Source: Streptomyces canus
GTDB lineage: Bacteria > Actinomycetota > Actinomycetes > Streptomycetales > Streptomycetaceae
Assembly (NCBI RefSeq): GCF_030816965.1
Contig: NZ_JAUSYQ010000002.1
Span: 7,182,001-7,246,000 of the forward strand
DNA length: 64,000 bases
Direction: 5' to 3'
Numbering within the stretch: the first letter of the stretch is position 1; each line of letters begins with the position of its first letter. The translations under genes and the position numbers were made by a program. Below, piece after piece: positions 56,531 through 64,000 of this stretch. The notes below the pieces were generated by a model that was not told where the DNA came from, ran no database searches, and saw only the letters and a list, made by a program, of their open reading frames with translations.

Positions 56531-56735
56531 GGGTGTGTTGTGGGTCGGGGCCGGGGTGGGGGGTGTCGTCCTCGGTCCGGCGGTTCGGTTTCTTGAGCAG
56601 GGCTCGGTGCCGGACGCCGGCCGCTGTGGGCGGACGCCCCCCACCCCGTCCCCTGCGCGCCGTACGCGGCTACCGGCCCATCGTGGCGCGCGGTGCGGCG
56701 AACGGTCCGTCGTGGTGCGGGTGACTGCAACTCCC

Positions 56736-56769
56736 CAGGGGCGCGGGGAACTGCGCGACCAGCCCCCAC
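56736..56769 (-). repeat. Inverted copy of the interspersed intergenic element
   Basis: CAGGGGCGCGGGGAACTGCG followed by CGACCAGCCCCCAC. It is the reverse complement of the core in the tandem units and matches a sequence seen repeatedly between Streptomyces genes. Confidence 0.8.
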
Positions 56770-56905
56770 TCACCCGCACCCGCCCGACAACCGGCCCCGG
56801 CATCCCCGCAGGCGCCCGGCCCAGGCCCCGCGCACGCGGCCCGCCTCACCACCAAGACCCGGTACTGCCTGCCGTAACATGGCCGCACGAACGACCTAGG
56901 GGGAC

Positions 56906-57601
56906 GTGAGCATGACGGACGGAACGCAGCCGAACGGGGACAGTCGGGACCCGTGGGCGCCGCCGGAAAGTGGGCCTTCTTTGGAGAAGAGCCCGTCGCC
57001 GCCCGTGCACGATCAGCCCACCGTGACGTCCGTGCCGAACGACGGCTACGGCTTTCCGCCTCCCGGAGCCGCGGGGCCCGCCCCCACTCCCGGCTACGGC
57101 TACCCCGGCCCGGCACAGGGCGTGCCCGTCGGCGGTCCCGGACCCGGCATACCCGGTGGGCCCGCCTCCGTGCCGCCCCCGCCCGTCGGGCCGGAAGGCC
57201 CCGGCGCCCCCGTCGGCTACGGCTACCCCAACTACCAGCAGGGGTACGGCGGTTGGCCCGCCCCGCCGATGCCCCCGCAGAACGGCATGGGGGTCGCCGC
57301 GATGGTGCTGGGCATCCTGTCCTGCGCGCTGTTCTGCATGTACGGCATCCTCTCGCTGGTGCTCGGGGTCCTCGCCATCGTCTTCGGGATCAAGGGACGC
57401 AAGCGGGCCGAGCGGGGTGAAGCCACCAACCACGGCCAGGCGCAGGCCGGATTCATCATGGGGATCATCGGGACGATCCTCGGCGTCGCCGTGATCGTGC
57501 TGCTCGCCATCGGCATCACCGCCGCCATCAACTCGGAGGACGACTCCGACTACTACGACGGCTCCCTCGCCGTCGTGGCGGCCGCCGCCTCGGTGGCGTA
57601 G
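56906..57601 (+). CDS. DUF4190-domain membrane protein
   Basis: A 231-residue protein. The first 125 residues are a Pro/Gly/Tyr-rich cytoplasmic region (GYGYPNYQQGYGGWPAPPMP). Two membrane segments follow in the DUF4190 pattern: MGVAAMVLGILSCALFCMYG and AGFIMGIIGTILGVAVIVLL, linked by GIKGRKRAERGEATNHGQAQ. The function of DUF4190 is unknown. A GTG at 56906 or ATG at 56912 may start it. Confidence 0.82.
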   Translation: MSMTDGTQPNGDSRDPWAPPESGPSLEKSPSPPVHDQPTVTSVPNDGYGFPPPGAAGPAPTPGYGYPGPAQGVPVGGPGPGIPGGPASVPPPPVGPEGPGAPVGYGYPNYQQGYGGWPAPPMPPQNGMGVAAMVLGILSCALFCMYGILSLVLGVLAIVFGIKGRKRAERGEATNHGQAQAGFIMGIIGTILGVAVIVLLAIGITAAINSEDDSDYYDGSLAVVAAAASVA

Positions 57602-57653
57602 CGAGCGTCTCGGACGGAACCGGGAGGGGATCGCCGGGATTCGGCGGTCTCCT

Positions 57654-58223
57654 TCACGCGTTTCTGAGGCGGTGTCTCGCCTCCATCAGCGCGAAGCCCA
57701 GGAGATTCGGGCCTCGCCAGCGCTCCGGGTCGCCCGCCGCCTCGTCGTCCGCCGCGAGGCCGATTCCCCACACCCGGTCCACCGGGCTGGCCTCCACCAG
57801 GACCCGGTCGCCGGTGTTCAGGAGGAACTCCCGCAGGTCTGCGTGCGCCGCGAACTTGTGGACGCTGCCCTCGACGACGATCCCGAAGCGCTCGCGCCGC
57901 CAGGTCCGCTCGTCGAAACCCCGGACCAGACGACCCACGCTCTTGGCCTGGGCCGGAGATCCGGCCGCCAGCACGCGGCGCTCGGCCTCCTGATCTTCGA
58001 AAAGGCGCGCCTTGCCCGCCATCATCCAGTGCTCGGCGGTCGCATAGGTCAGCCCGTCCACCACGAACGGTGACGGCCACCACTGGCTCAGACAGCTCGC
58101 GCCGACGTGGCCGTCCGGACGCGGGCGGTGTCCCCAGAAGTGCAGATACTTGATCTTCGCTCCGGCCCGGACCTGCTTGACCAGGGCGTCCTGTGAATCG
58201 ATCGTCCCCGTGATCTTCCCCAT
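57654..58223 (-). CDS. NADAR family protein (YbiA-like N-glycosidase)
   Basis: A 189-residue member of the NADAR/DUF1768 family. The core shows YLHFWGHRPRPDGHVGASCL, SQWWPSPFVVDGLTYATAEH-type text (with WMMAGKARLF following) and the C-terminal DRVWGIGLAADDE and GPNLLGFALMEAR. NADAR proteins remove ADP-ribose or hydrolyse reactive riboflavin intermediates and NAD-capped or ADP-ribosylated substrates. Here the gene stands alone. ATG 58223 is preferred to one ten codons earlier. Confidence 0.85.
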   Translation of the reverse strand: MGKITGTIDSQDALVKQVRAGAKIKYLHFWGHRPRPDGHVGASCLSQWWPSPFVVDGLTYATAEHWMMAGKARLFEDQEAERRVLAAGSPAQAKSVGRLVRGFDERTWRRERFGIVVEGSVHKFAAHADLREFLLNTGDRVLVEASPVDRVWGIGLAADDEAAGDPERWRGPNLLGFALMEARHRLRNA

Positions 58224-58304
58224 GCACCCGAGTCTGGCAGCTGCCACTGACATTCCGTCCTTCCTTTTCGAGGACGACTCGACACCTGGTCGACAGATTC
58301 CGTC

Positions 58305-58342
58305 GCGTAACCGAAAGGCAACAACGGAATCACTTGTAGGAG
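58305..58342 (+). promoter_or_regulatory. GlnR-like box upstream of the second aldehyde dehydrogenase
   Basis: GTAAC (58305-58309), six bases, GCAAC (58316-58320), six bases, ATCAC (58327-58331), six bases, GAGTG. Spacing exactly follows the GlnR a-b-a-b pattern; base matches to gTnAC/GAAAC are good for the first three half-sites and poor for the last. About 93 bases before the dehydrogenase start. Confidence 0.45.
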
Positions 58343-58434
58343 TGCCATTGCTCTGTCAGGATCGGCACTCAAATCGAGCTGGAGCTACGCCACCCACCCG
58401 CGGAAGCCGCTGGGTGACGGCGGAGGAGAGCGAC

Positions 58435-59970
58435 ATGCACAAGCCGGGCAGTACCACCCCGGACCGGTTCGCGGCCCAGGAGCGGTTCGCCGAAGGTGCG
58501 CAGTTCATCGGAGGGCGCCTGACCAAGGGGACCTCCGGTCGTACGCACGCGGTCGTGGATCCCGCGCGTGGGGAAGAGGTCTTCACCTACGAGCTGGCGG
58601 GCGTCGAGGACGTGGATGCCGCCGTCGCCGCGGCTCGCGCGGCCTTTCCGGGCTGGGCGGCCACCACTCCCGGTGAGCGGTCCGACGCCCTGCACCGGTT
58701 CGCCGCCGTGCTCGCCGAGTGCGCCGAGGACTTCGCCCGGGCGGAGTCGCTCCAGTGCGGGAAGCCGCTGAAGCTGACCCGGGAGTTCGACGTCCCGGGC
58801 ACGATCGACAACACCGCCTTCTTCGCCGGTGCCGCCCGGCATCTGCAGGGGCAGTCCGCCGGTGAGTACTCCGGTGACCACACGTCGTACGTCAGGCGCG
58901 AGCCCATCGGTGTCGTGGGGTCCATCGCGCCCTGGAACTACCCTCTCCAGATGGCCGCCTGGAAGATCCTTCCGGCCATCGCCGCGGGCAACACGATCGT
59001 GCTCAAGCCCGCCGAGATCACCCCGCTCACCTCGCTGCTCTTCGCCCAGGCCGCCACCAGGGCGGGCATTCCCGACGGTGTCGTCAACATCGTCACGGGG
59101 ACCGGGAAAGAGGCCGGGGAGCGTCTGGTCGGACATCCCGACGTGGCCATGACCTCGTTCACCGGGTCGACGGCCGTGGGCAAGCGCGTGGCCGAGATCG
59201 CCACCGCCACCGTCAAGCGGCTGCACCTGGAGCTCGGCGGCAAGGCTCCCTTCCTCGTCTTCGACGACGCCGACCTGGAAGCCGCCGTCAACGGAGCCGT
59301 CGCGGGCGCGCTCATCAACACCGGGCAGGACTGCACGGCCGCCACGCGCGCGTACGTGCAGCGGCCGCTGTACGACGCCTTCGTCGAGAAGACCGCCGCG
59401 CTCATGGAGACCGTCCGGCTCGGGGACCCCTTCGCCGCCGGCACCGATCTCGGGCCGCTCATCTCGCACGTCCAGCGGGACCGGGTCGCCGGGTTCGTCG
59501 ACCGTGCGCGTGCCTACGCGCGCGTGGTGACCGGCGGCGAGGTGCCCGAGGGGGAGCTCGCCAAAGGGGCGTACTACAGGCCCACGCTCGTCACCGACGC
59601 CGCCCAGGACAGCGAGATCGTCCAGTCCGAGATCTTCGGACCCGTCCTTGTCGTCCTGCCGTTCGACAGTGATGACGAAGGCATCCGGCTCGCCAACGAC
59701 ACCCCCTACGGGCTTGCCGCCTCCGCCTGGAGCCGGGACGTCTACCGGGCGAACCGGGCCACCCGTGAGATCAAGGCCGGGTGCGTGTGGGTCAACGACC
59801 ACATCCCGATCCTCAGCGAGATGCCCCACGGCGGGTACAAGGCGTCCGGCTTCGGCAAGGACATGTCCTCGTACTCGTTCGAGGAGTACACCCAGATCAA
59901 GCACGTCATGTTCGACAACACGGCGGTGGCGGCGAAGGACTGGCACCGCACGATCTTCGGGGACCGTTAG
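58435..59970 (+). CDS. Second aldehyde dehydrogenase (aminobutyraldehyde/succinate-semialdehyde type)
   Basis: A 511-residue dehydrogenase paralogous to the one at 44343. The catalytic Cys is in NTGQDCTAATR and the general-base Glu in HLELGGKAPFLVFDD; the NAD site includes IAPWNYPLQMAAWK. The end GFGKDMSSYSFEEYTQIKHV closely matches the paralogue. It is directly upstream of the polyamine uptake operon, so an aldehyde from imported putrescine or spermidine is the likely substrate. ATG 58435 with GGAGGAG; the long upstream frame is not used. Confidence 0.88.
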   Translation: MHKPGSTTPDRFAAQERFAEGAQFIGGRLTKGTSGRTHAVVDPARGEEVFTYELAGVEDVDAAVAAARAAFPGWAATTPGERSDALHRFAAVLAECAEDFARAESLQCGKPLKLTREFDVPGTIDNTAFFAGAARHLQGQSAGEYSGDHTSYVRREPIGVVGSIAPWNYPLQMAAWKILPAIAAGNTIVLKPAEITPLTSLLFAQAATRAGIPDGVVNIVTGTGKEAGERLVGHPDVAMTSFTGSTAVGKRVAEIATATVKRLHLELGGKAPFLVFDDADLEAAVNGAVAGALINTGQDCTAATRAYVQRPLYDAFVEKTAALMETVRLGDPFAAGTDLGPLISHVQRDRVAGFVDRARAYARVVTGGEVPEGELAKGAYYRPTLVTDAAQDSEIVQSEIFGPVLVVLPFDSDDEGIRLANDTPYGLAASAWSRDVYRANRATREIKAGCVWVNDHIPILSEMPHGGYKASGFGKDMSSYSFEEYTQIKHVMFDNTAVAAKDWHRTIFGDR

Positions 59971-60026
59971 CCGAATTCAGGCCGCCTGACCCGCGGCCGC
60001 CCACTTTCCCGAAAGGGCACCAGCGC

Positions 60027-61274
60027 ATGGAGCAGTACGAGCCCGACCGCCTGTCCCCGGCCCAAGTGGCCGCCATGCGGCGCAGCTTCCGAAGCGGCCG
60101 GGCCGCCATGACCCGGCGGTCCCTGTTGCGTGCCTCCGCGGGCGGCGCGCTCACGGTCGGCGGCCTCGGGGCGCTGAGCGCCTGTGGCATCCCCGCGGCC
60201 GGCAACACCAAGGGCGGCGTCTCCGCGGAGGACCACTCGGCCAAGGAGAAGGTCGTCAACTTCTCCAACTGGACCGAGTACATCGACGTGGACGAGAGCG
60301 AGAAGCACCACCCCACGCTCGACCAGTTCAAGAAGCGGACCGGCATCTCGGTGAAGTACACCGAGGACATCAACGACAACGTCGAGTTCTTCGGGAAGAT
60401 CAAGCCGCAGTTGGCCGCCGGTCAGGACACCGGACGGGACATCATCGTCCTCACGGACTGGCTTGCCGCCCGGCTCATCCGCCTCGGGTGGGTCCAGAAA
60501 CTGGACGCCTCCAACCTGCCGCACGCGTACGCCAATCTGTCCGCGCAGTTCCGTGACCCGGACTGGGATCCCGGGCGGGCCTACAGCTATGTGTGGCAGG
60601 GCATCTCGACCGTCATCGCCTACAACAAGAAGGCCCTCGACGGCGTGGAGGTCAAGTCGGTCTCCGACCTGCTCGACAACGCCAAGCTCAAGGGGCGCGT
60701 CGGCTTCCTGTCCGAGATGCGCGACAGCATCGGCATGACCCTGCTCGACATGGGCAAGGACCCGTCGCACTTCACCGCCGACGACTACGACGCGGCGATC
60801 GCACGCCTCCAGAAGGCCGTCGACAAGGGGCAGATCCGCCGCTTCACCGGCAACGACTACACCTCCGACCTGACCAGCGGCGACTTCGCGGCCTGTATCG
60901 CCTGGGCCGGTGACGTCGTACAGCTGAAGGCGGACAGCCCGGACATCGACTTCATCATCCCGGACAGCGGATACATGACCTCGACCGACAACATGCTGAT
61001 CCCCAACAAGGCGCGTCACAAGACGAACGCCGAGCGGCTCATCGACTTCTACTACGAGCCGAAGCCGGCCGCCGAGCTCGCCGCCTACATCAACTACGTG
61101 TCTCCCGTCGACGGTGTGAAGCCCGAGCTGGAGAAGCTCGACCCGGATGCGGCGAACAACCCGCTGATCATCCCCGACAAGGCCATGGCCGCGAAGTCCC
61201 ACGCCTTCCGCTCCCTGAGCTCGAAGGAAGAGACGGCCTTTGAAGAGAAGTTCGCGAAGCTGACTGGGGCGTGA
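60027..61274 (+). CDS. potD: Polyamine ABC transporter binding lipoprotein PotD
   Basis: A 415-residue binding protein for spermidine or putrescine. The N-terminus has a twin-arginine-like TRRSLLRASAGGALTVGG and a lipobox LSAC, suggesting Tat export and lipidation. Mature motifs include NFSNWTEYIDVDE, SVSDLLDNAKLKGRVGFLSE and QIRRFTGNDYTSDLTSGDFA, with the ligand-binding CIAWAGDVVQLKADSP. ATG at 60027; the upstream open frame overlaps the dehydrogenase and is rejected. First of potD-potA-potB-potC. Confidence 0.92.
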   Translation: MEQYEPDRLSPAQVAAMRRSFRSGRAAMTRRSLLRASAGGALTVGGLGALSACGIPAAGNTKGGVSAEDHSAKEKVVNFSNWTEYIDVDESEKHHPTLDQFKKRTGISVKYTEDINDNVEFFGKIKPQLAAGQDTGRDIIVLTDWLAARLIRLGWVQKLDASNLPHAYANLSAQFRDPDWDPGRAYSYVWQGISTVIAYNKKALDGVEVKSVSDLLDNAKLKGRVGFLSEMRDSIGMTLLDMGKDPSHFTADDYDAAIARLQKAVDKGQIRRFTGNDYTSDLTSGDFAACIAWAGDVVQLKADSPDIDFIIPDSGYMTSTDNMLIPNKARHKTNAERLIDFYYEPKPAAELAAYINYVSPVDGVKPELEKLDPDAANNPLIIPDKAMAAKSHAFRSLSSKEETAFEEKFAKLTGA

Positions 61275-62437
61275 CCACCATGACGAACAAGAACACCGAC
61301 AGCAGCGGCGACGTCCGTCTCTCCGGCATCAGCAAGACGTACGACAACGGCTTCACCGCCGTACAGCCGCTCGACCTGACCGTCCCCCAGGGCTCCTTCT
61401 TCGCTCTGCTCGGCGCCTCCGGCTGCGGCAAGACGACCACGCTGCGCGTGATCGCCGGACTCGAGGAGCCCACGACGGGCACCGTGCACCTCGGCGACCA
61501 GGAGGTCACCCGGCTGCCGCCCTACAAGCGGCCGGTGAACACCGTCTTCCAGTCGTACGCCCTCTTCCCGCACCTCGACATCTTCGAGAACGTCGCCTTC
61601 GGTCTGCGCCGACGCGGCATCAAGTCGGTGAAGAAGCAGGTCGAGGACATGCTGGAACTCGTGCAGCTGGGCGAGCAGGCCCGCAAGAAGCCGCACCAGC
61701 TGTCCGGTGGCCAGCAGCAGCGGGTCGCCGTGGCGCGGGCGCTGATCAACACGCCCAAGGTGCTGCTGCTGGACGAGCCGCTCGGCGCCCTCGACCTCAA
61801 GCTGCGCCGCCAGATGCAGCTGGAGCTCAAGCGCATCCAGACCGAGGTCGGCATCACCTTCGTGCACGTCACGCACGACCAGGAGGAGGCCATGACCATG
61901 GCCGACACGGTCGCCGTGATGAACGCGGGCCGCGTCGAGCAGCTCGGCTCGCCGACCGACCTGTACGAGAACCCCAACACCACCTTCGTCGCCAACTTCC
62001 TCGGCACCTCCAACCTCATCGAGGCCGAGGTCGACTCCAGGAGCGGTGGTGAGATCGCGCTGAAGGCGGGCGGCGGCAAGCTGGTGCTTCCCGAGGCGCG
62101 CTATGCCGGGCCCACGACGACCGGCGGCAAGGTGCTGGTCGGCGTCCGGCCGGAGAAGATCTCCCTCACCCACGCCGACGAGGCCGGGGCGATTCCGGAG
62201 GGCCGCAACCGGATCACCGGGAAGATCGCCGACTCCTCCTTCATCGGCGTCTCCACGCAGTACGTCATCGACAGCCCCGTCTGCCCCGAGTTCGAGGTCT
62301 ACGCCCAGAACATCGACCGCGACGACCGGCTCGTCCCCGGCGCCGAGGTCGTCCTGCACTGGAACCCGGCCCACACCTTCGGCCTGGACGCCGACCAGGA
62401 CATCGACGCCGGCATCCAGGAAGAGGCGGCGGTCTGA
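61271..62437 (+). CDS. potA: Polyamine ABC transporter ATPase PotA
   Basis: A 388-residue ABC ATPase with Walker A GASGCGKTT, signature LSGGQQQR, Walker B VLLLDEPLGALDLK and a C-terminal TOBE domain (LVGVRPEKISLTH). This length and layout match PotA. GTG start overlaps the potD stop; an ATG nine bases in is an alternative. The end overlaps potB by one base. Confidence 0.94.
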   Translation: MTTMTNKNTDSSGDVRLSGISKTYDNGFTAVQPLDLTVPQGSFFALLGASGCGKTTTLRVIAGLEEPTTGTVHLGDQEVTRLPPYKRPVNTVFQSYALFPHLDIFENVAFGLRRRGIKSVKKQVEDMLELVQLGEQARKKPHQLSGGQQQRVAVARALINTPKVLLLDEPLGALDLKLRRQMQLELKRIQTEVGITFVHVTHDQEEAMTMADTVAVMNAGRVEQLGSPTDLYENPNTTFVANFLGTSNLIEAEVDSRSGGEIALKAGGGKLVLPEARYAGPTTTGGKVLVGVRPEKISLTHADEAGAIPEGRNRITGKIADSSFIGVSTQYVIDSPVCPEFEVYAQNIDRDDRLVPGAEVVLHWNPAHTFGLDADQDIDAGIQEEAAV

Positions 62438-63366
62438 TGGCGACGCTCACCGAGGCGCCGCCGCCTCTCTCCCCGACCGCGCCCGAGAAGAAGCCCCCGC
62501 GCAGGAGGGGCCGCTTCACGCCGTACTGGCTGCTGCTGCCCGGCATCCTGTGGCTGCTGGTCTTCTTCGCGCTGCCGATGATCTACCAGGCCTCCACGTC
62601 CGTGCAGACGGGCTCCCTGGAGACGGGCTACAAGGTCACCTGGCACTTCGCGACCTACTGGGACGCACTGTCCCAGTACTGGCCGCAGTTCCTTCGCTCG
62701 CTCCTGTACGCCGGTGCCGCGACGGTCCTCTGCCTGGTGCTGGGGTATCCGCTCGCGTATCTCATCGCGTTCCGCGCGGGGCGCTGGCGGAACCTGATCA
62801 TGATCCTGGTGATCGCGCCGTTCTTCACCAGCTTCCTGATCCGCACCCTCGCCTGGAAGACGATCCTCGCGGACAGCGGCCCGGTGGTGAGCACGCTCAA
62901 CACGCTGCACGTCCTGGACGTCACCAACTGGCTGGGCTGGACCGCCGGCGACCGTGTACTGGCCACACCGCTCGCGGTGGTGTGCGGTCTGACGTACAAC
63001 TTCCTGCCGTTCATGATCCTGCCGCTCTACACCTCGCTCGAACGCATCGACGGGCGGCTGCACGAGGCGGCGGGCGACCTGTACGCCAAGCCGGTCACCA
63101 CCTTCCGCAAGGTCACCTTCCCGCTGTCGATGCCGGGCGTGGTCTCCGGGACGCTGCTGACCTTCATCCCGGCGGCCGGTGACTACGTCAACGCGGACCT
63201 GCTCGGCTCCACGGACACCCGCATGGTCGGAAACGTCATCCAGACGCAGTTCCTGAGGATTCTGGACTATCCGACGGCCGCGGCTCTCTCCTTCATCCTG
63301 ATGGCCGCGATTCTCTTCATGGTCACGCTCTACATCCGTAGGTCCGGCACGGAGGATCTGGTTTAA
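62437..63366 (+). CDS. potB: Polyamine ABC transporter permease PotB
   Basis: A 309-residue permease with about six membrane segments. The first follows a Pro/Arg-rich start (RFTPYWLLLPGILWLLVFFA). The EAA coupling loop reads LHEAAGDLYAKPVTTFRKVT. Ends at 63366 immediately before the potC ATG. Confidence 0.94.
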   Translation: MATLTEAPPPLSPTAPEKKPPRRRGRFTPYWLLLPGILWLLVFFALPMIYQASTSVQTGSLETGYKVTWHFATYWDALSQYWPQFLRSLLYAGAATVLCLVLGYPLAYLIAFRAGRWRNLIMILVIAPFFTSFLIRTLAWKTILADSGPVVSTLNTLHVLDVTNWLGWTAGDRVLATPLAVVCGLTYNFLPFMILPLYTSLERIDGRLHEAAGDLYAKPVTTFRKVTFPLSMPGVVSGTLLTFIPAAGDYVNADLLGSTDTRMVGNVIQTQFLRILDYPTAAALSFILMAAILFMVTLYIRRSGTEDLV

Positions 63367-64000
63367 ATGACCTTCGTCAACTGGCTCAAGCGCCACCTCG
63401 TCGTCATCGCCGGACTGATCACGCTCGGATATCTGCTGCTGCCGAACGTCGTCGTCACGGTGTTCTCCTTCAACAAACCGAAGGGGCGCTTCAACTATCA
63501 GTGGCAGCAGTTCTCCCTGGACGCATGGAAGGACCCCTGCGGGGTCGCCGACATGTGCGGCTCGCTCTCCATCAGCCTTCAGATCGCGTTCTGGGCGACG
63601 ATCGGCGCGACCGCCCTCGGCACGATGATCGCCTTCGCACTGGTCCGTTACCGCTTCCGCGCCCGCGGCGCCGTGAACTCGCTGATCTTCCTGCCGATGG
63701 CGATGCCCGAGGTCGTCATGGCGGCCTCGCTGCTCACCCTGTTCCTCAACATGGGCGCACAGCTGGGCTTCTGGACGATCCTCATCGCCCACATCATGTT
63801 CTGCCTCAGCTTCGTCGTGACGGCGGTCAAGGCGCGCGTGATGTCGATGGACCCGCGCCTGGAACAGGCGGCCCAGGACCTCTACGCCGGGCCCCTGCAG
63901 ACCTTCGTCCGGGTCACTCTGCCGATCGCCGCCCCCGGAATCGCCGCGGGCGCGCTGCTCGCCTTCGCGCTCTCCTTCGACGATTTCATCATCACCAACT
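63367..64000 (+). CDS. potC: Polyamine ABC transporter permease PotC, partial
   Basis: The first 211 codons of the second permease; the window ends inside the gene. The membrane segment VVIAGLITLGYLLLPNVVVT is followed by SLISIQ-like core text and the EAA loop LEQAAQDLYAGPLQTFVRVT. The final residues AFALSFDDFIITN match the PotC C-terminal third, so perhaps 60-90 residues are missing. The initial ATG directly follows the potB stop. Confidence 0.93.
   Translation, partial: MTFVNWLKRHLVVIAGLITLGYLLLPNVVVTVFSFNKPKGRFNYQWQQFSLDAWKDPCGVADMCGSLSISLQIAFWATIGATALGTMIAFALVRYRFRARGAVNSLIFLPMAMPEVVMAASLLTLFLNMGAQLGFWTILIAHIMFCLSFVVTAVKARVMSMDPRLEQAAQDLYAGPLQTFVRVTLPIAAPGIAAGALLAFALSFDDFIITN

Larger units (their letters stand above)
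56235..56905. other. Repeat-rich 670-base intergenic region
   Basis: No gene is supported. It holds a 66-bp tandem repeat, two embedded copies of the GCGCAGTTCCCCGCGCCC element and one inverted copy (listed separately). The remainder is low-complexity G-rich DNA. Confidence 0.6.

Noticed and set aside
59781..60026. Upstream extension of potD into the dehydrogenase gene
   Set aside because: Arg/His-rich shadow text; the Tat/lipobox signal starts at 60027.

Overview
The window is chromosomal DNA of a Streptomyces or a very close relative. The evidence is uniformly high G+C with strong third-position GC bias, frequent GTG starts, a whiG sporulation sigma factor, an nsdA-type developmental regulator, a four-gene signal peptidase cluster and a sortase LAXTG surface protein. 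Gene order also resembles, from memory, the S. coelicolor core region from nsdA to the polyamine (pot) genes. No rRNA, tRNA, CRISPR array or intact insertion sequence was seen.

Region 1 (1-10.1 kb) is nitrogen control and membrane-protein biogenesis. It holds a divergent partial gene, nsdA, an amtB-glnK-glnD operon behind a textbook GlnR box, then ffh and an FtsH-type protease. Region 2 (10.1-13.5 kb) looks accessory: a SAM methyltransferase diverges from a second, archaeal/eukaryal-type prolyl-tRNA synthetase that has lost its C-terminal zinc site, followed by a small HExxH/zinc-ribbon protein. Region 3 (13.7-24.0 kb) is core: rpsP-khpA-rimM-trmD, rplS, four type I signal peptidases, a NUDIX protein, a DUF2469 protein, yraN, yifB and dprA. 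Region 4 (24.2-32.7 kb) has whiG, a TetR regulator, an M23 peptidase, rpsB-tsf, pyrH-frr-cdsA and rlmN.

Region 5 (32.7-42.3 kb) begins with a TPP riboswitch controlling a thiamine ABC transporter. It continues with a mycothiol-dependent-type enzyme, a LAETG surface protein, a LOG-like protein, a VOC protein and a two-gene ABC exporter. Region 6 (42.3-46.6 kb) is putrescine catabolism: an aminotransferase, an Lrp regulator, an aldehyde dehydrogenase and a truncated PotD.

Region 7 (46.7-51.6 kb) is a decaying accessory patch. It contains a one-base-frameshifted membrane gene, an MmyB-type regulator remnant, a secreted HNH-like protein, and a serine hydrolase broken by an insertion and an apparent 100-bp inversion. 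Region 8 (51.7-58.3 kb) includes a membrane-fused ECF sigma factor, an HxlR/oxidoreductase pair, a glycerophosphodiesterase, a probable aminodeoxyfutalosine deaminase, repeat-rich intergenic DNA, a DUF4190 protein and a NADAR protein. Region 9 (58.4 kb to the end) is a second aldehyde dehydrogenase followed by potD-potA-potB-potC, running off the edge. Regions 6 and 9 together import putrescine or spermidine and oxidise it through aminobutyraldehyde; a GlnR-like box before region 9 hints at a link to the nitrogen genes of region 1.
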